Origin: Alteromonas sp. 1_MG-2023
GTDB taxonomy: Bacteria > Pseudomonadota > Gammaproteobacteria > Enterobacterales > Alteromonadaceae
Direction: 5' to 3'
NCBI RefSeq assembly: GCF_030547075.1
Contig: NZ_JAUOQH010000002.1
Coordinates: 338,553 to 402,552, forward strand
Length of the DNA stretch: 64,000 bases
A program made the position numbers and the translations under genes. The notes under the pieces are model-generated. The model was not told the origin of the DNA. It saw nothing but the letters and a program-made list of their open reading frames with translations, and made no database searches. Each line of letters opens with the position of its first letter. Position 1 is the first letter of the stretch. Shown here in pieces: positions 35,596 through 45,514 of this stretch.

Positions 35596-36135
35596 CTAAA
35601 TTGGCATGGCCATCAGTATGGCTAAACTTGCCCCAGTAGCCACAAGGTAGCCAATAACCGTTTTTATTTTTTTTGTCGTCGCTAAGTAATGATAAACCGC
35701 AAGCCCCCATATAATGGGTGATATAACCATAGTGGTAGCAAGTTGCCCGGTGATATCAAATGGCAGCAGGGCACAGATAGCAAGAGATGCAATAACGCTA
35801 AATACAAGAAGGAGTACCAATACTACAATGTAGTGAAGAATATGCCGTAATGTCGTTTTAGTAGAAAAGTCTAACTTTCTAGGTTGAGGTAACTGCTGAG
35901 GTGCTGGCATGTGGGTTTGATTTGCCGCAATAAATGGCCATACCACTAATCCCGGAAGGCATAATGCATACAAAACGCCAAACTCCCATCCTACTGACAT
36001 TGACCATGCAATGGACGATAACAGCCAGACAGCGATACCAATATATAACATGGGGCCAGTTTGACGCCGCCAACTCTGGTATACCGCCGCCATAGAAGCA
36101 ATAGAAAGGCCGCTTGCGGCAAACAACATGAACAT
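35596..36135 (-). CDS. Conserved small membrane protein, partner of the PepSY gene
   Basis: The 179-residue product has about five predicted helices (~1-20, 30-48, 50-72, 105-130, 135-175) and a short basic loop (~80-100). The ribosome site AAAGG precedes the ATG at 36135. I do not recognise the family. The gene ends two bases before the PepSY start, so the two products probably work together in the inner membrane. It is the first gene of the pair, and the leader upstream is AT-rich. Confidence 0.7.
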   Translation of the reverse strand: MFMLFAASGLSIASMAAVYQSWRRQTGPMLYIGIAVWLLSSIAWSMSVGWEFGVLYALCLPGLVVWPFIAANQTHMPAPQQLPQPRKLDFSTKTTLRHILHYIVVLVLLLVFSVIASLAICALLPFDITGQLATTMVISPIIWGLAVYHYLATTKKIKTVIGYLVATGASLAILMAMPI

Positions 36136-36576
36136 AACTAACCTTTGAATAATAATGAGTGCCGATGTGGTTTAGCATTGAATTGAGCTAACAAAAAGGT
36201 AAATCAATCTATCAGTCGACCTATACTTTATTAGCTTTTATATCGTGCTTTTTCATCAACTATTATGGGTATAAATTACCAAAATTTAGCAGCTAATGAA
36301 AACAATAATTATTCCTATTTGATTGTACTGTTCTTTTCAAATGACTAACGGCTAGATTACGCTCAGGTGTTCTCAAAAACTTGGTTTAAAACCTAATCAA
36401 AAACCCAGTCAAAAATTTAGCACGGCACTACATTAATGAGTTTACTTTCAAACACTTAAATAAAATTTCTTAGATAAAGGCTCTTAATTCAAAGATCTTC
36501 AATTCAAGAACGCACATGCATGAACTTGTATTTAAGCATTTATCTACAAAAAGAATTAAGTTTGTAGGCTATAAAC
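36136..36576. other. AT-rich intergenic region of about 440 bp
   Basis: No credible coding region is seen. The right end reaches the ahpF terminator, and the left end holds the promoter of the small membrane gene. An A/T symmetrical stretch near 36295-36320 is only loosely similar to a Fur site. Confidence 0.5.
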
Positions 36577-36578
36577 AA

Positions 36579-36612
36579 AAAGACCGACTTACATTAGTAA
36601 GTCGGTCTTTTA
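36579..36612 (-). terminator. Bidirectional terminator after ahpF
   Basis: The perfect 14-bp stem AAAGACCGACTTAC/GTAAGTCGGTCTTT with an ATTA loop is flanked by A-rich and T-rich tracts on both sides. It lies 26 bases downstream of the ahpF stop and would end the leftward ahpF transcript. Confidence 0.92.
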
Positions 36613-36637
36613 TATTTTATTTCAACGGTAAGAACGA

Positions 36638-38227
36638 TTACGCTGCTTGCGTATCTTCTTCCATTTCAATGACTTCATGGCTAAGCAAGTATTCAAATGC
36701 TGCTAGCGATGCTTTAGCACCCTCGCCCATTGAAATTACAATTTGCTTATACGGTACCGTTGTAACGTCACCTGCAGCGAAAATACCTGGTGCAGACGTA
36801 TTACACTTAGTATCAATAACAATTTCACCGTACTTGCTCATATCAACCACATCTTTCATAAATTGGCTGTTTGGTACTAGACCAATTTGAACAAATACAC
36901 CTGAAAGCGCAAGAGAGTGTAACTCGTTGGTATTGCGATCGTGATATTCGATAGCATTCACCTTGCCATTTTCAGCCGTGATTTGATGCGTTGCCGCGTT
37001 TCTGATAATCGTGATGTTTTCACGTTTCTCAGCTTGGTCGATGAGTACTTGGTCTGCTTTAAGCTCAGGCATAAATTCAAATACCGTTACCGATTTCACA
37101 ATACCAGCCAAATCAAGGGCAGCTTCAATACCTGAGTTACCACCACCAATTACCGCAACGTCTTTACCTTTAAAGAAAGGACCATCACAGTGAGGGCAAT
37201 ATGCCACGCCATTACCTACGTTTTCTTTCTCACCTGGAACACCAAGTTCTCTCCAACGTGCGCCAGTAGCAACAACAATTGAACGAGTGCGAATTTGTTC
37301 GCCAGACGATAACGTAATCGTTTTAACATTACCTTGTTCTACAGAATCAACACGAACGTGCTCTTTAAGCGTGATATCGTAATCGTTCATGTGTTCCATT
37401 AAGTTACCTACTAGCTCAGGGCCGGTAGTTTTAGATACTGAGATAAGGTTCTCAATACCCATAGTATCTTTCACTTGACCACCGAAACGATCGGCAACCA
37501 CAGTCACTTTTAAGCCTTTACGTGCGCTGTATATGGCAGATGCCACACCCGCTGGACCACCACCAATTACGGTAACGTCTTGTAGCGGTAACGACTCACC
37601 CTTGTTCGCATCTTTTAGCGAAGGGTCACGTTCGATAAGTTTGTCGATAAGCACCGATGCATCTACTTTACCGTTAGCGAACAGCTCGCCATTAAGGTAA
37701 ACACTTGGAACACCTTGAATGTCACGTTCTGCTACTACGTTTTGATACAAACCACCGTCAATCATTTCAGACGTAATGTTTGGATTAAGTAGTGCAAATT
37801 GGTTAAGCGCCTGAACTACTTCTGGGCAGTTGTGGCAGCTTAAGCTGATAAATACTTCGAAGTTAAGTTCTTCTTTAACGCCTTTAACAATCGCTTTTAC
37901 GCTGTCATCAATTTTAAGCTCGGTTCCTGATGCGTGAAGCATACCTAAGATAAGCGAGTTGAATTCGTGACCGCCAGGAATACCAGAAAAGCGAATGCCT
38001 GTATCTTCACCATCTGCTTCTAACAGAAAGCTAATAGAGCTACGTAGTACACCATTGGTGTCACGCTCTTCAAGGCTTAATTTGTCACTTACACCAGCAA
38101 TGTCGGACAGAAACGACACAAGCTCTTCACGCTTGCTGTGTTCACCGGTCTGTACGACGAAGGTTACGTTTTTCTGCATTGACTCAGCATAGCCTTTCAA
38201 CGCTTGTAAAATTTCTTTAGTTAACAC
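36638..38227 (-). CDS. ahpF: Alkyl hydroperoxide reductase subunit F
   Basis: The 529-residue flavoprotein reduces AhpC with NADH. The N-terminal double-thioredoxin domain contains the redox pair CHNC (~125-128). The FAD/NADH part has [19 protein letters not shown] (~220), [12 protein letters not shown], a second redox pair CPHC (~345) and [17 protein letters not shown] at 38227 (site AAGG upstream) gives the family length; the longer frame from 38263 adds 12 residues lacking homology. It follows ahpC by 149 bases with a hairpin between, so it can be expressed at a different level. It acts in the cytoplasm. Confidence 0.95.
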   Translation of the reverse strand: MLTKEILQALKGYAESMQKNVTFVVQTGEHSKREELVSFLSDIAGVSDKLSLEERDTNGVLRSSISFLLEADGEDTGIRFSGIPGGHEFNSLILGMLHASGTELKIDDSVKAIVKGVKEELNFEVFISLSCHNCPEVVQALNQFALLNPNITSEMIDGGLYQNVVAERDIQGVPSVYLNGELFANGKVDASVLIDKLIERDPSLKDANKGESLPLQDVTVIGGGPAGVASAIYSARKGLKVTVVADRFGGQVKDTMGIENLISVSKTTGPELVGNLMEHMNDYDITLKEHVRVDSVEQGNVKTITLSSGEQIRTRSIVVATGARWRELGVPGEKENVGNGVAYCPHCDGPFFKGKDVAVIGGGNSGIEAALDLAGIVKSVTVFEFMPELKADQVLIDQAEKRENITIIRNAATHQITAENGKVNAIEYHDRNTNELHSLALSGVFVQIGLVPNSQFMKDVVDMSKYGEIVIDTKCNTSAPGIFAAGDVTTVPYKQIVISMGEGAKASLAAFEYLLSHEVIEMEEDTQAA

Positions 38228-38315
38228 GGTAATCTGCCTTATTTTCGACACGCCGATCCCCACTAACCATTTTTCAGGCTAACAACATAAGCGGGAATTG
38301 GAAATTTATTAGATA

Positions 38316-38335
38316 GGGAGTGGAGACCCACTCCC
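38316..38335. repeat. Hairpin between ahpC and ahpF
   Basis: GGGAGTGG and CCACTCCC pair with a four-base loop. No T-run follows on the leftward strand, so it probably acts as an mRNA 3'-end stabiliser or processing site that favours ahpC over ahpF. Confidence 0.6.
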
Positions 38336-38376
38336 ATTACTTACTTATAAATTATTTATAAGTGCTAAGCAGTTGC

Positions 38377-38940
38377 TTAGATTTTGCCTACTAGGTCAAG
38401 AGAAGGAGCTAGTGTAGCTTCGCCTTCTTTCCATTTAGCTGGGCAAACTTCACCTGGGTGAGAAGCAACGTACTGAGCAGCTTTGATTTTACGAACTAGG
38501 TCGTCTGCATCACGGCCGATACCTTCAGAAGTGATTTCCATCGCTTGAACGATACCTTCTGGGTCAACAACAAATGTTGCACGGTCAGCAAGACCCATAG
38601 TTTCACGCATACAATCAAAGTTGCGAGTGATTTCACCAGTAGGGTCGCCAATCATTGCAAACTTGATTTTGTTGATAGTGTCAGACGAATCGTGCCACGC
38701 TTTGTGAGTGAAGTGAGTATCAGTAGATACTGAGTATACTTCTACGCCACGAGACTGAAGCTCTTCGTACTTATCAGCAATGTCGCCAAGTTCAGTTGGA
38801 CATACAAATGTGAAATCTGCTGGATAGAAAACAAATACTGCCCACTTACCGCTGATATCTTCGCTGCTTACTTCGATGAACTCGCCGTCTTTAAATGCTT
38901 GTGCTTTAAACGGTTTGATAGCAGTGTTAATTAATGCCAT
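38377..38940 (-). CDS. ahpC: Alkyl hydroperoxide reductase subunit C (2-Cys peroxiredoxin)
   Basis: The 187-residue peroxiredoxin carries the peroxidatic Cys in [11 protein letters not shown] (~residue 47) and the resolving Cys in GEVCPAKW (~166). Length and sequence match enterobacterial AhpC. The ATG at 38940 follows a GAGAAAG ribosome site; 20 further in-frame codons upstream are leader. It detoxifies peroxides with electrons from AhpF. A strong inverted repeat lies 30-60 bases before the start. No clear OxyR-type site was recognised. Confidence 0.96.
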   Translation of the reverse strand: MALINTAIKPFKAQAFKDGEFIEVSSEDISGKWAVFVFYPADFTFVCPTELGDIADKYEELQSRGVEVYSVSTDTHFTHKAWHDSSDTINKIKFAMIGDPTGEITRNFDCMRETMGLADRATFVVDPEGIVQAMEITSEGIGRDADDLVRKIKAAQYVASHPGEVCPAKWKEGEATLAPSLDLVGKI

Positions 38941-38969
38941 GTTTACTTTCTCCATTAAGTGAATAAATT

Positions 38970-39000
38970 TTGTATTGTTAGTAAAATCTAACCAATACAA
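38970..39000. promoter_or_regulatory. Long inverted repeat in the ahpC leader
   Basis: TTGTATTGTTAG (38970-38981) faces CTAACCAATACAA (38988-39000), a 12-bp match with one bulged C and a six-base A/T centre. It lies 30-60 bases upstream of the ahpC start codon. It may be a repressor or activator operator, or a 5' mRNA hairpin protecting the abundant ahpC message. Confidence 0.6.
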
Positions 39001-39280
39001 ATAGTACGAAATATTACAAAGCCCAGTAAAACTAACCAGAATCGGTTTTGCTTAAACTCGACTTCGTTGAAACTGGTGATAAGAATAGCGCGGTTTTTTT
39101 AAAAAAACTAATTGGTATTTCTGAATGCTTTAATCACATTTACCAATCAATAGTTTAAAAATCTCACAAAAATCCCGAACAGGCGAAATTTCTCACATTC
39201 CACCCATCCACGCAAGTGTCGCTTTCAAAAACCAATAAAGGTAATGTTAGCGCCATCATTGTTACAACGGCATTGCAGTT

Positions 39281-40597
39281 ATGGATCGCGCAGTATTTCT
39301 CAATCAAGAAATAGCCAAGATTGATGGCATCTCACCTTCTTCTCATTTAGCAAAACATTTAAAAATGGCCCAAAGCCCATTCGTTTTTTACCGTGGTAGT
39401 GCGCAGCTATTTTACGCCGATTTAGCCACTCATCATTTAATGGTACCTAAAGCCTGCTTTTCAATGCCTTTAACGAGTGTGATGGGCGATTGCCATACGT
39501 CTAACTTCGGCTTCCTAACAGAAGAAGGTTCTCATGGTGACACCGTTGTGTTTTCACCTAACGATTTTGATGATGCCTGTGTCGGTTATGCCCACTGGGA
39601 TATTCTGCGCTTTCTTACTTCACTATCATTAGTGCAAGCGCATTGCGAAGGTGTAACTGCAGGGCATATTGCTATAGATGAAGCTGACTTATCTAAGCGC
39701 GCTATCGATGCTAGCCATGTTAACCACGCGCAACAGGTATTTTTGGATGAGTACGTAGCAACCTGTCAACGGGTGACCGAAAATGCCAATGTGATCAACG
39801 AGGCAGTGGATTATCCCCCAGAGGGCAAGCTAAAAAAATATTATCGTAAAGCACTAGCGCGCTCTTCGTGTGGTGAAAAGTTTGAAACCAGAAGTGCACT
39901 GGCAAAAGCAGTACACATGAAAGAAGACGGGCTTGAATTTAAGCATATTACCGACAAATATACACCGTTAAGCCCAAGCGAACATCAACAGGTGTTAAAC
40001 GCGTTTGCACCTTATATGGATGATGACATTGTTGATATCACTAGCAGAGAAAATGCTGGTACCGGTTCGGTTAACCTGCGTCGTTTCTATTTTTTAGTGG
40101 GTCCTAAAAAGCCGCATACTGCTGAAAGCTTTCGTTATTGCCATATTGTTGAAGTAAAGCAACAGCGCAAGGCCGCACCTCTGTTCTATTTTGAAAATGT
40201 ATGTCCAGTAAATAAATTAAACCCGGCTCACCTTACCGCTCGAAGTCAACGGCGTATGCAGCGCCGCCCTGATTTATTACTTGATGAAGTGATTTGGGAC
40301 GATGCTCATTGGTTAATTCGTTCTCGTCATCACGCTAAAGTAGGATTAGATCCACAGGATATTGGATTAGGAAATAAAGCACGTGAAGGTGATTTTAGTT
40401 ATTTCGCTAAACTGTGTGGGTACACCCTTGCCTTAGCGCATTGCCGTGGTGATAGGCGAAGCACTCGCTTTGCAAGAGGTGCGGTCAACACACTAACCAA
40501 AGACACTATTAATGCGTTAATCAACAGCGCCAATCAATATTCAAAACAAGTAATAGAAGATCACGCTTGGTTTTGTGAAACGCTTAAAAACGGCTAA
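39281..40597 (+). CDS. DUF2252 protein
   Basis: The 438-residue cytoplasmic protein has the family motifs PFVFYRGSAQLFYADL (~35-50), SVMGDCHTSNFG (~65-77) and VFSPNDFDDACVG (~90-102), then CGYTLALAHCRGD near the C-terminus. The GDCHTSNFG and NDFDD segments echo the catalytic and metal loops of aminoglycoside-phosphotransferase-like kinases, so a kinase-type fold is plausible. The function is unknown. It is monocistronic with a 280-bp upstream region divergent from ahpC. Confidence 0.88.
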   Translation: MDRAVFLNQEIAKIDGISPSSHLAKHLKMAQSPFVFYRGSAQLFYADLATHHLMVPKACFSMPLTSVMGDCHTSNFGFLTEEGSHGDTVVFSPNDFDDACVGYAHWDILRFLTSLSLVQAHCEGVTAGHIAIDEADLSKRAIDASHVNHAQQVFLDEYVATCQRVTENANVINEAVDYPPEGKLKKYYRKALARSSCGEKFETRSALAKAVHMKEDGLEFKHITDKYTPLSPSEHQQVLNAFAPYMDDDIVDITSRENAGTGSVNLRRFYFLVGPKKPHTAESFRYCHIVEVKQQRKAAPLFYFENVCPVNKLNPAHLTARSQRRMQRRPDLLLDEVIWDDAHWLIRSRHHAKVGLDPQDIGLGNKAREGDFSYFAKLCGYTLALAHCRGDRRSTRFARGAVNTLTKDTINALINSANQYSKQVIEDHAWFCETLKNG

Positions 40598-40968
40598 TTA
40601 GTCAATAATACGAAGAGAGCACAAAAAGAAATTAGAGCAAAAAATAAAAAAAGAACAGACAGCGAAATGGTAAAGAAAACGTAAAGCGCATGCTTCTAAG
40701 GCTATAAAACCAAGCGACTACCAGATACTTTTTTAAACAATATAGCGTTATTTATAGATGTTAAAATGGCTTTTATGACGAGTCAATGTCATAAATAAAC
40801 TTACTCAATAAAGCTAAATAACTGATTAATCGATAATTACTAAAAGTAAACTTGAATAGCGTTAAGTCATTCCTGCGTTGGCGTTATAGTTATAGGCTAG
40901 GTCTAGCAATAAAAAGAAGGTCTAAAAAATTAGACTTAATAATAATAGACTTAAAAGGGAAACAATCA
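40598..40968. other. AT-rich leader of the exeM gene
   Basis: The gap holds no convincing gene. TTTATGAC (40772-40779) and GTCATAAA (40788-40795) form an 8-bp inverted repeat that could be an operator. A frame open from a TTG at 40852 runs into exeM but lacks signal-peptide character before the GTG at 40969. Confidence 0.5.
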
Positions 40969-43536
40969 GTGAAAACTTCATTGTCACTAATAACAGCAGG
41001 TATTCTTACTGCATTTTCGGCTAACGCCAGCGACCTCGTCATCAGCGGTGTTGTTGATGCATCACTTACCGGCGGCCTTCCTAAAGCGGTCGAGCTTTAC
41101 GTTGTAAACGATATTGCCGACTTGTCTGTATACGGGCTTGGCTCAGCCAACAATGGCGGCGGTACCGATGGTGTAGAATTTACTTTCCCAGCAGATAGCG
41201 CCTCAGCGGGTACCTATATTTATGTAGCCTCTGAAATTGATGGTTTTACTGAATTTTTCGGTTATGCCCCTGACTACGACTCAACCGCAATGGGTATTAA
41301 TGGCGATGATGCCGTAGAGCTTTTCGAAAACGAAGCGGTTATTGATACATTTGGCGACATCAACGTTGATGGTAATGGCACAGCATGGGAATACCTAGAT
41401 GGCTGGGCCTATCGAAAAGATGGTTCAGTCGCTAATGGCGGTACCTTCTCGTCTGACAACTGGACGTACAGTGGCGTAGACGCATTAGATGATACACCAA
41501 CCAATGCTGATGCAGCGACTCCCTTCCCTGTTGCAACCTTTAGTACTGAAGGCGGCGGTGATGAAGAACTTCCACCAGAAGAGCCAGTCATTGAGTTAGG
41601 TGTTTGTGCTGATGCCGCAACCCTTATTAGCACCATTCAAGGTAGCGGCGATGCTTCAGAAGAAGTAGGCAATGGTCATATCGTTGAAGCCGTTGTTACT
41701 GGCATGGGTGCGGGCGGCTTCTTTTTACAAGAAGAAACAGCAGATAGCGATGGCGATGACGCCACCTCTGAAGGTATTTTCGTTAGCGGCTCTACTGATA
41801 TTGCAGTAGGCAATGTTGCGCGTTTATACGGTGAAGTTATTGAAAACTACGGCATGACTACGCTTAACCTAGACAGCGATGTGACTGCACTAGATTGTGG
41901 TGCGAGCGATGACGTATTAATGACGACCATCGATATGCCTTTCGATTACTCTCTTGAGCCATTAGAAAGTATGCTTGTATCAGTCGTTGATGCGACGGTA
42001 ACTAGCACCAACGACTTATGGCGTTATGGTGAAATGCAAGTGAGTGACGGTATTAAACGTCAGCCTAGCGATGTAGCTGCGCCACTAACAGACGCATACG
42101 TTGAAGCCGTAGCGGCATCTGAAGCTAGCTTGCTTAAAATCGAAGACAACAGCAGTTCTAGCTACCCAGACACTATTAACTACTTCCCTACGTTTAGCTA
42201 CGCTAATCCTATTCGTATTGGCGATACTGTGTCTGCTAGCGGCCCACTAAACTACAGCTTTGGTACGTTTAGAATTAACCCTACTGAAGTCATAACGGTA
42301 ACCTCTACTCGTGAAGCGAACCCAGTGGTAACTGAAGGTAATTTATCAATTGCTACCTTCAATGTACTGAACTACTTCAATGGCGAAGTAGATGCAAACG
42401 GCGATGTAACCTACGATTTCGATTTAAACCGTGGTGCAGAAAACGAAACTGAATTCGCATTACAAGAAGCGCGTATCGTTGAAGCTATTGTTGGCTTAAA
42501 CGCTGACGTTGTTGGCTTAATGGAAATTGAAAACGATGGTTTTGGGGACGATAGCGCTATTGTAAGCCTTGTTGCTGCTGTTAATGCTGAACTTGCCGAT
42601 GCCGAGCAGTACTCATTTATTAGCACTGCTGATAGCACAGCAATTGGTACTGATGCGATTACCGTTGGCTTATTATACCGCGCAGCTATTGTAACCCCTG
42701 AAGGCGATGCTCAGGTTGTAGACATGCCAATTCAGCAAATTGATGAAGATAGCGTGGCACAAATGCGCCCTTCTCTAATTCAATCTTTTGCCCATGTTGA
42801 AAGCGGAAAGACCTTTGCGGTTGCGGTTAACCACTTTAAATCGAAAGGTTCTGAGTGTGGCGAAGATCTTGCTGAAGAAGTGAGCGAAACTGATACCATT
42901 CAAGGTAGCTGTAACGCACTTCGTGTATCTGCTGCTATTACATTAGGTGACGCGTTAAGTGATGAGAGCTTGCCAGAGCGTATACTAGTTTTGGGTGATT
43001 TGAACTCGTACAGTGCTGAAGATCCAGTTGCTGTTCTTACCGACTACACAGCAGAAACCCAAGGCTACACGGTAATGACCGCAGCTAACACAGGTATGGA
43101 CGACGGTGCCTCTGTAGAAGTCACGGCCAACTATGGGTATGTTAACCTTGCAGAAGAGTTTGATGCTGAAGGTTACTCGTACTGGTTCTACGGTACAGAG
43201 CAAGTGGGCAGCTTAGACCATGTGCTTGCAAGTGAAGCAATGCTTGCTGATGCGGTAGACGGTGCACATTGGAGCATTAACTCTCCTGAAGTTTACCAAT
43301 TCCAGTACGACCAAGCGCTTTCTTACTACCCTGATGAAGACGGCTATGCATTTACTGATGTAGGTCCATTCCGCAGCTCAGACCACGACCCGTTCATTGC
43401 AACCTTCAACTTAGAAGCAGAATTACCTGATGAAGCTGATCCTATTGAAGATGACAATGATTCAGGCGGTTCTATGGGCTTTATCTTAGCATTAATGGCT
43501 GGTGTTCTAACCTTTCGCCGCCGTTCAGCTAAGTAA
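40969..43536 (+). CDS. exeM: ExeM/NucH-family extracellular endonuclease with GlyGly-CTERM tail
   Basis: From GTG 40969 (site AAGGGA) the product has 855 residues. A signal peptide (VKTSLSLITAGILTAFSANA) is followed by a lamin-tail-like domain (~20-190), an acidic linker and a central OB-like region (~205-450). An endonuclease/exonuclease/phosphatase domain (~455-820) has TFNVLNYF, GLMEIENDG, VNHFKSKGSECG, LGDLNSY, LDHVLA and SDHDPF. The C-terminus GGSMGFILALMAGVLTFRRR is a GlyGly-CTERM signal cut by rhombosortase. It degrades extracellular DNA, perhaps in biofilms or for phosphate and nutrient gain. Confidence 0.92.
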   Translation: MKTSLSLITAGILTAFSANASDLVISGVVDASLTGGLPKAVELYVVNDIADLSVYGLGSANNGGGTDGVEFTFPADSASAGTYIYVASEIDGFTEFFGYAPDYDSTAMGINGDDAVELFENEAVIDTFGDINVDGNGTAWEYLDGWAYRKDGSVANGGTFSSDNWTYSGVDALDDTPTNADAATPFPVATFSTEGGGDEELPPEEPVIELGVCADAATLISTIQGSGDASEEVGNGHIVEAVVTGMGAGGFFLQEETADSDGDDATSEGIFVSGSTDIAVGNVARLYGEVIENYGMTTLNLDSDVTALDCGASDDVLMTTIDMPFDYSLEPLESMLVSVVDATVTSTNDLWRYGEMQVSDGIKRQPSDVAAPLTDAYVEAVAASEASLLKIEDNSSSSYPDTINYFPTFSYANPIRIGDTVSASGPLNYSFGTFRINPTEVITVTSTREANPVVTEGNLSIATFNVLNYFNGEVDANGDVTYDFDLNRGAENETEFALQEARIVEAIVGLNADVVGLMEIENDGFGDDSAIVSLVAAVNAELADAEQYSFISTADSTAIGTDAITVGLLYRAAIVTPEGDAQVVDMPIQQIDEDSVAQMRPSLIQSFAHVESGKTFAVAVNHFKSKGSECGEDLAEEVSETDTIQGSCNALRVSAAITLGDALSDESLPERILVLGDLNSYSAEDPVAVLTDYTAETQGYTVMTAANTGMDDGASVEVTANYGYVNLAEEFDAEGYSYWFYGTEQVGSLDHVLASEAMLADAVDGAHWSINSPEVYQFQYDQALSYYPDEDGYAFTDVGPFRSSDHDPFIATFNLEAELPDEADPIEDDNDSGGSMGFILALMAGVLTFRRRSAK

Positions 43537-43548
43537 ATTCATCAAACG

Positions 43549-43576
43549 TAACCGCCACAAATAAACGCTGGCGGTT
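43549..43576 (+). terminator. First hairpin after exeM
   Basis: AACCGCCA and TGGCGGTT pair around an 11-base loop, 12 bases past the exeM stop. A weak T-tract follows. It probably assists the stronger terminator just downstream. Confidence 0.6.
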
Positions 43577-43584
43577 TCAAAACG

Positions 43585-43619
43585 AAAAAAGGGATGGTGT
43601 AAAAACCATCCCCTTTTTA
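43585..43619. terminator. Bidirectional terminator between exeM and the TPR gene
   Basis: The stem GGGATGGT/ACCATCCC is flanked by six A residues on the left and five T residues on the right. It lies between convergent genes and can serve both. Confidence 0.9.
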
Positions 43620-43636
43620 TATCTAGGCTTTTTTAC

Positions 43637-45325
43637 CTAAGACGTTGGCTGACCCAATACACCAACCGTACCCGCAATTTGTGGCTCTTCAATCTTAAGC
43701 CCTAACTTGTTGATATATTGATCGCGCTTATCAGCTTGTGAATCCGATAACTTCTCGTTAGTGAGCATACGAGCGGCTAGAGTAACCACTTCAAGTTGCT
43801 CTTCATTTAGCGGTTGCGTGCTATGCAATTGCAGCAACACCTTCATTAAACTTAACGCAATTTGTTTATCTTTCGGCGATATTGTTAAAGCTTGCTGTAA
43901 ATTTTTATAAGCCGGCTGAAGGCGGTTTTCTTTATAGTGCGCCGTCGCCATATTCTTTAACTCTTTCGTCGTAAATTGTATCTCACTGCGCTCAATAGAT
44001 TCTTGCTTTAGATATTCATCGACCACTTGTGAAGAAAAGGTATCCCCTTCAATTTGCGTTTTCAGCTTTTCTAAAATACTGATGCAATGCTCTCGCATCC
44101 CTAGTTCATGAAAGGCTTTCATTTTATCCAGATTATCTTCCATCGACTGCCCTGTAGTATGTACAGAGCTTTCGTTCATAATCTTTTCAGCTGACTTTTT
44201 CTCATTTCGCAAACACAACATGCGCGCTTTAATTACATCAATTTGATCGCCAAGTTGGCTTTGCACGCCTTTTTGTTGACTCAGTTCTTCTAAATCGTTT
44301 TGGGCACGTTGTAAATATCTATCACCCTCTCCAGCACCTAGGCTTGTGGCTAAATCAATGGTAGAGCGAATAACATTAAGAGAAAGTTCGGGGGAGTCAT
44401 GAATAGAATTTTTGGCGAACTTTGCCATATTTTGCACCGCAGACAACTGCCCTACTTTGTCATGATTTAGCCTCGCTAAGTCCCACAGTCGTTTATTACG
44501 TTCAATATTACGCGGTGCCAACTTACTCGCTTCTTTCATTTGCTCGTAAGCTAATTCAAATTGCTCTTTCTCAATAAAATATTGCGCAAGTAAGTCGTAC
44601 ATTAAAAAACGAGTATCGGCGCGAAGTAGTAAGTCTTCCACTAAAATCTGCGCTTCTTCCAACTCATCTTGGCGTAACAATGAACGGGCTAAACCAACAT
44701 GCACCCAGGCATGGTCCATGGTTTGTAACAGCTTACGGTAGTAATCTTCAGAGGTTTCATAGTCGCGCAATTGCAGCAAACATTCACCGATAAGGCGTTT
44801 AATTCGTGGGTGGTATTCTGATAACGACGCATCTTTTAATTGGCGCTCGGCATAATACATCGCCGTAGCGTAATCGCCAATTTGCATGCAATGAAGCATT
44901 TTATGTAGCTTGTAGCGTATTTGTAGCAAGTAATTTAAACGAGACTCAATACTGCTTGGCTTTAACGGTTTCACCCAAAAATCATCTGGCTGCAATTCAA
45001 CAATACAATTAACTAATTCAGGTGAAGTTTCAGCGCTTAGGAAAATAACCGTGGTGGTATCGTTGATATGATTTAAGTGTTTTAGTTCTTCGAACAAATG
45101 GAAGCCATCTTTGTCATGACTAACATTAAAAGCAAGCAACACCAAGTCGAAACGTTTCTCTTCACATAAACGAATAGCGTGAAAAGCATTGAATGCACTC
45201 ACAACATGTTTGATGCCAATAGCATGCAAAGCGGATGCTACTACATCGTGCACTAATCCCTGATTATCAATAACCAGAACGCGCAAATCCTCTTTTGAGG
45301 TAGGGGCAGGAATTTTTTCCAACAT
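43637..45325 (-). CDS. TPR protein with degenerate response-regulator receiver domain
   Basis: The 562-residue cytoplasmic protein has an N-terminal receiver domain (~12-135) and then TPR repeats (~150-300 and 430-520), for example YYRKLLQTMDHAWVHVGLAR. In the receiver, the phosphoacceptor position in FDLVLLAFNVSHDKDG is Ala instead of Asp, and the acidic pocket is reduced to IDN. The Lys of WVKPL is kept. Phosphorylation-dependent switching is therefore unlikely. Related TPR response regulators in marine gammaproteobacteria usually keep an Asp here. Partners are unknown. It is monocistronic. Confidence 0.88.
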   Translation of the reverse strand: MLEKIPAPTSKEDLRVLVIDNQGLVHDVVASALHAIGIKHVVSAFNAFHAIRLCEEKRFDLVLLAFNVSHDKDGFHLFEELKHLNHINDTTTVIFLSAETSPELVNCIVELQPDDFWVKPLKPSSIESRLNYLLQIRYKLHKMLHCMQIGDYATAMYYAERQLKDASLSEYHPRIKRLIGECLLQLRDYETSEDYYRKLLQTMDHAWVHVGLARSLLRQDELEEAQILVEDLLLRADTRFLMYDLLAQYFIEKEQFELAYEQMKEASKLAPRNIERNKRLWDLARLNHDKVGQLSAVQNMAKFAKNSIHDSPELSLNVIRSTIDLATSLGAGEGDRYLQRAQNDLEELSQQKGVQSQLGDQIDVIKARMLCLRNEKKSAEKIMNESSVHTTGQSMEDNLDKMKAFHELGMREHCISILEKLKTQIEGDTFSSQVVDEYLKQESIERSEIQFTTKELKNMATAHYKENRLQPAYKNLQQALTISPKDKQIALSLMKVLLQLHSTQPLNEEQLEVVTLAARMLTNEKLSDSQADKRDQYINKLGLKIEEPQIAGTVGVLGQPTS

Positions 45326-45514
45326 TCAACTTATCACTTATTACTTATCCGTAAGACTTACCGCAGATACCACATTCGTTAAATTGAGGGTTTAACCATC
45401 TACGATATTATAAGCCAATAGGCTACTGATGAGGTTAACAGCAGCCGAGTCGTTTAACTGACTTATGCTTTGATACTAGCATTAGAAACCCGTGTTTTGC
45501 CACAGATGAATTAT

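Noticed and set aside
36295..36320. Possible Fur site upstream of the small membrane gene
   Set aside because: Only the central ATAATTATT core is symmetrical; the flanks do not match GATAAT units.
40786..40805. Possible Pho box (TGTCATAAAT) upstream of exeM
   Set aside because: Only one of the two direct repeats of a Pho box is present.
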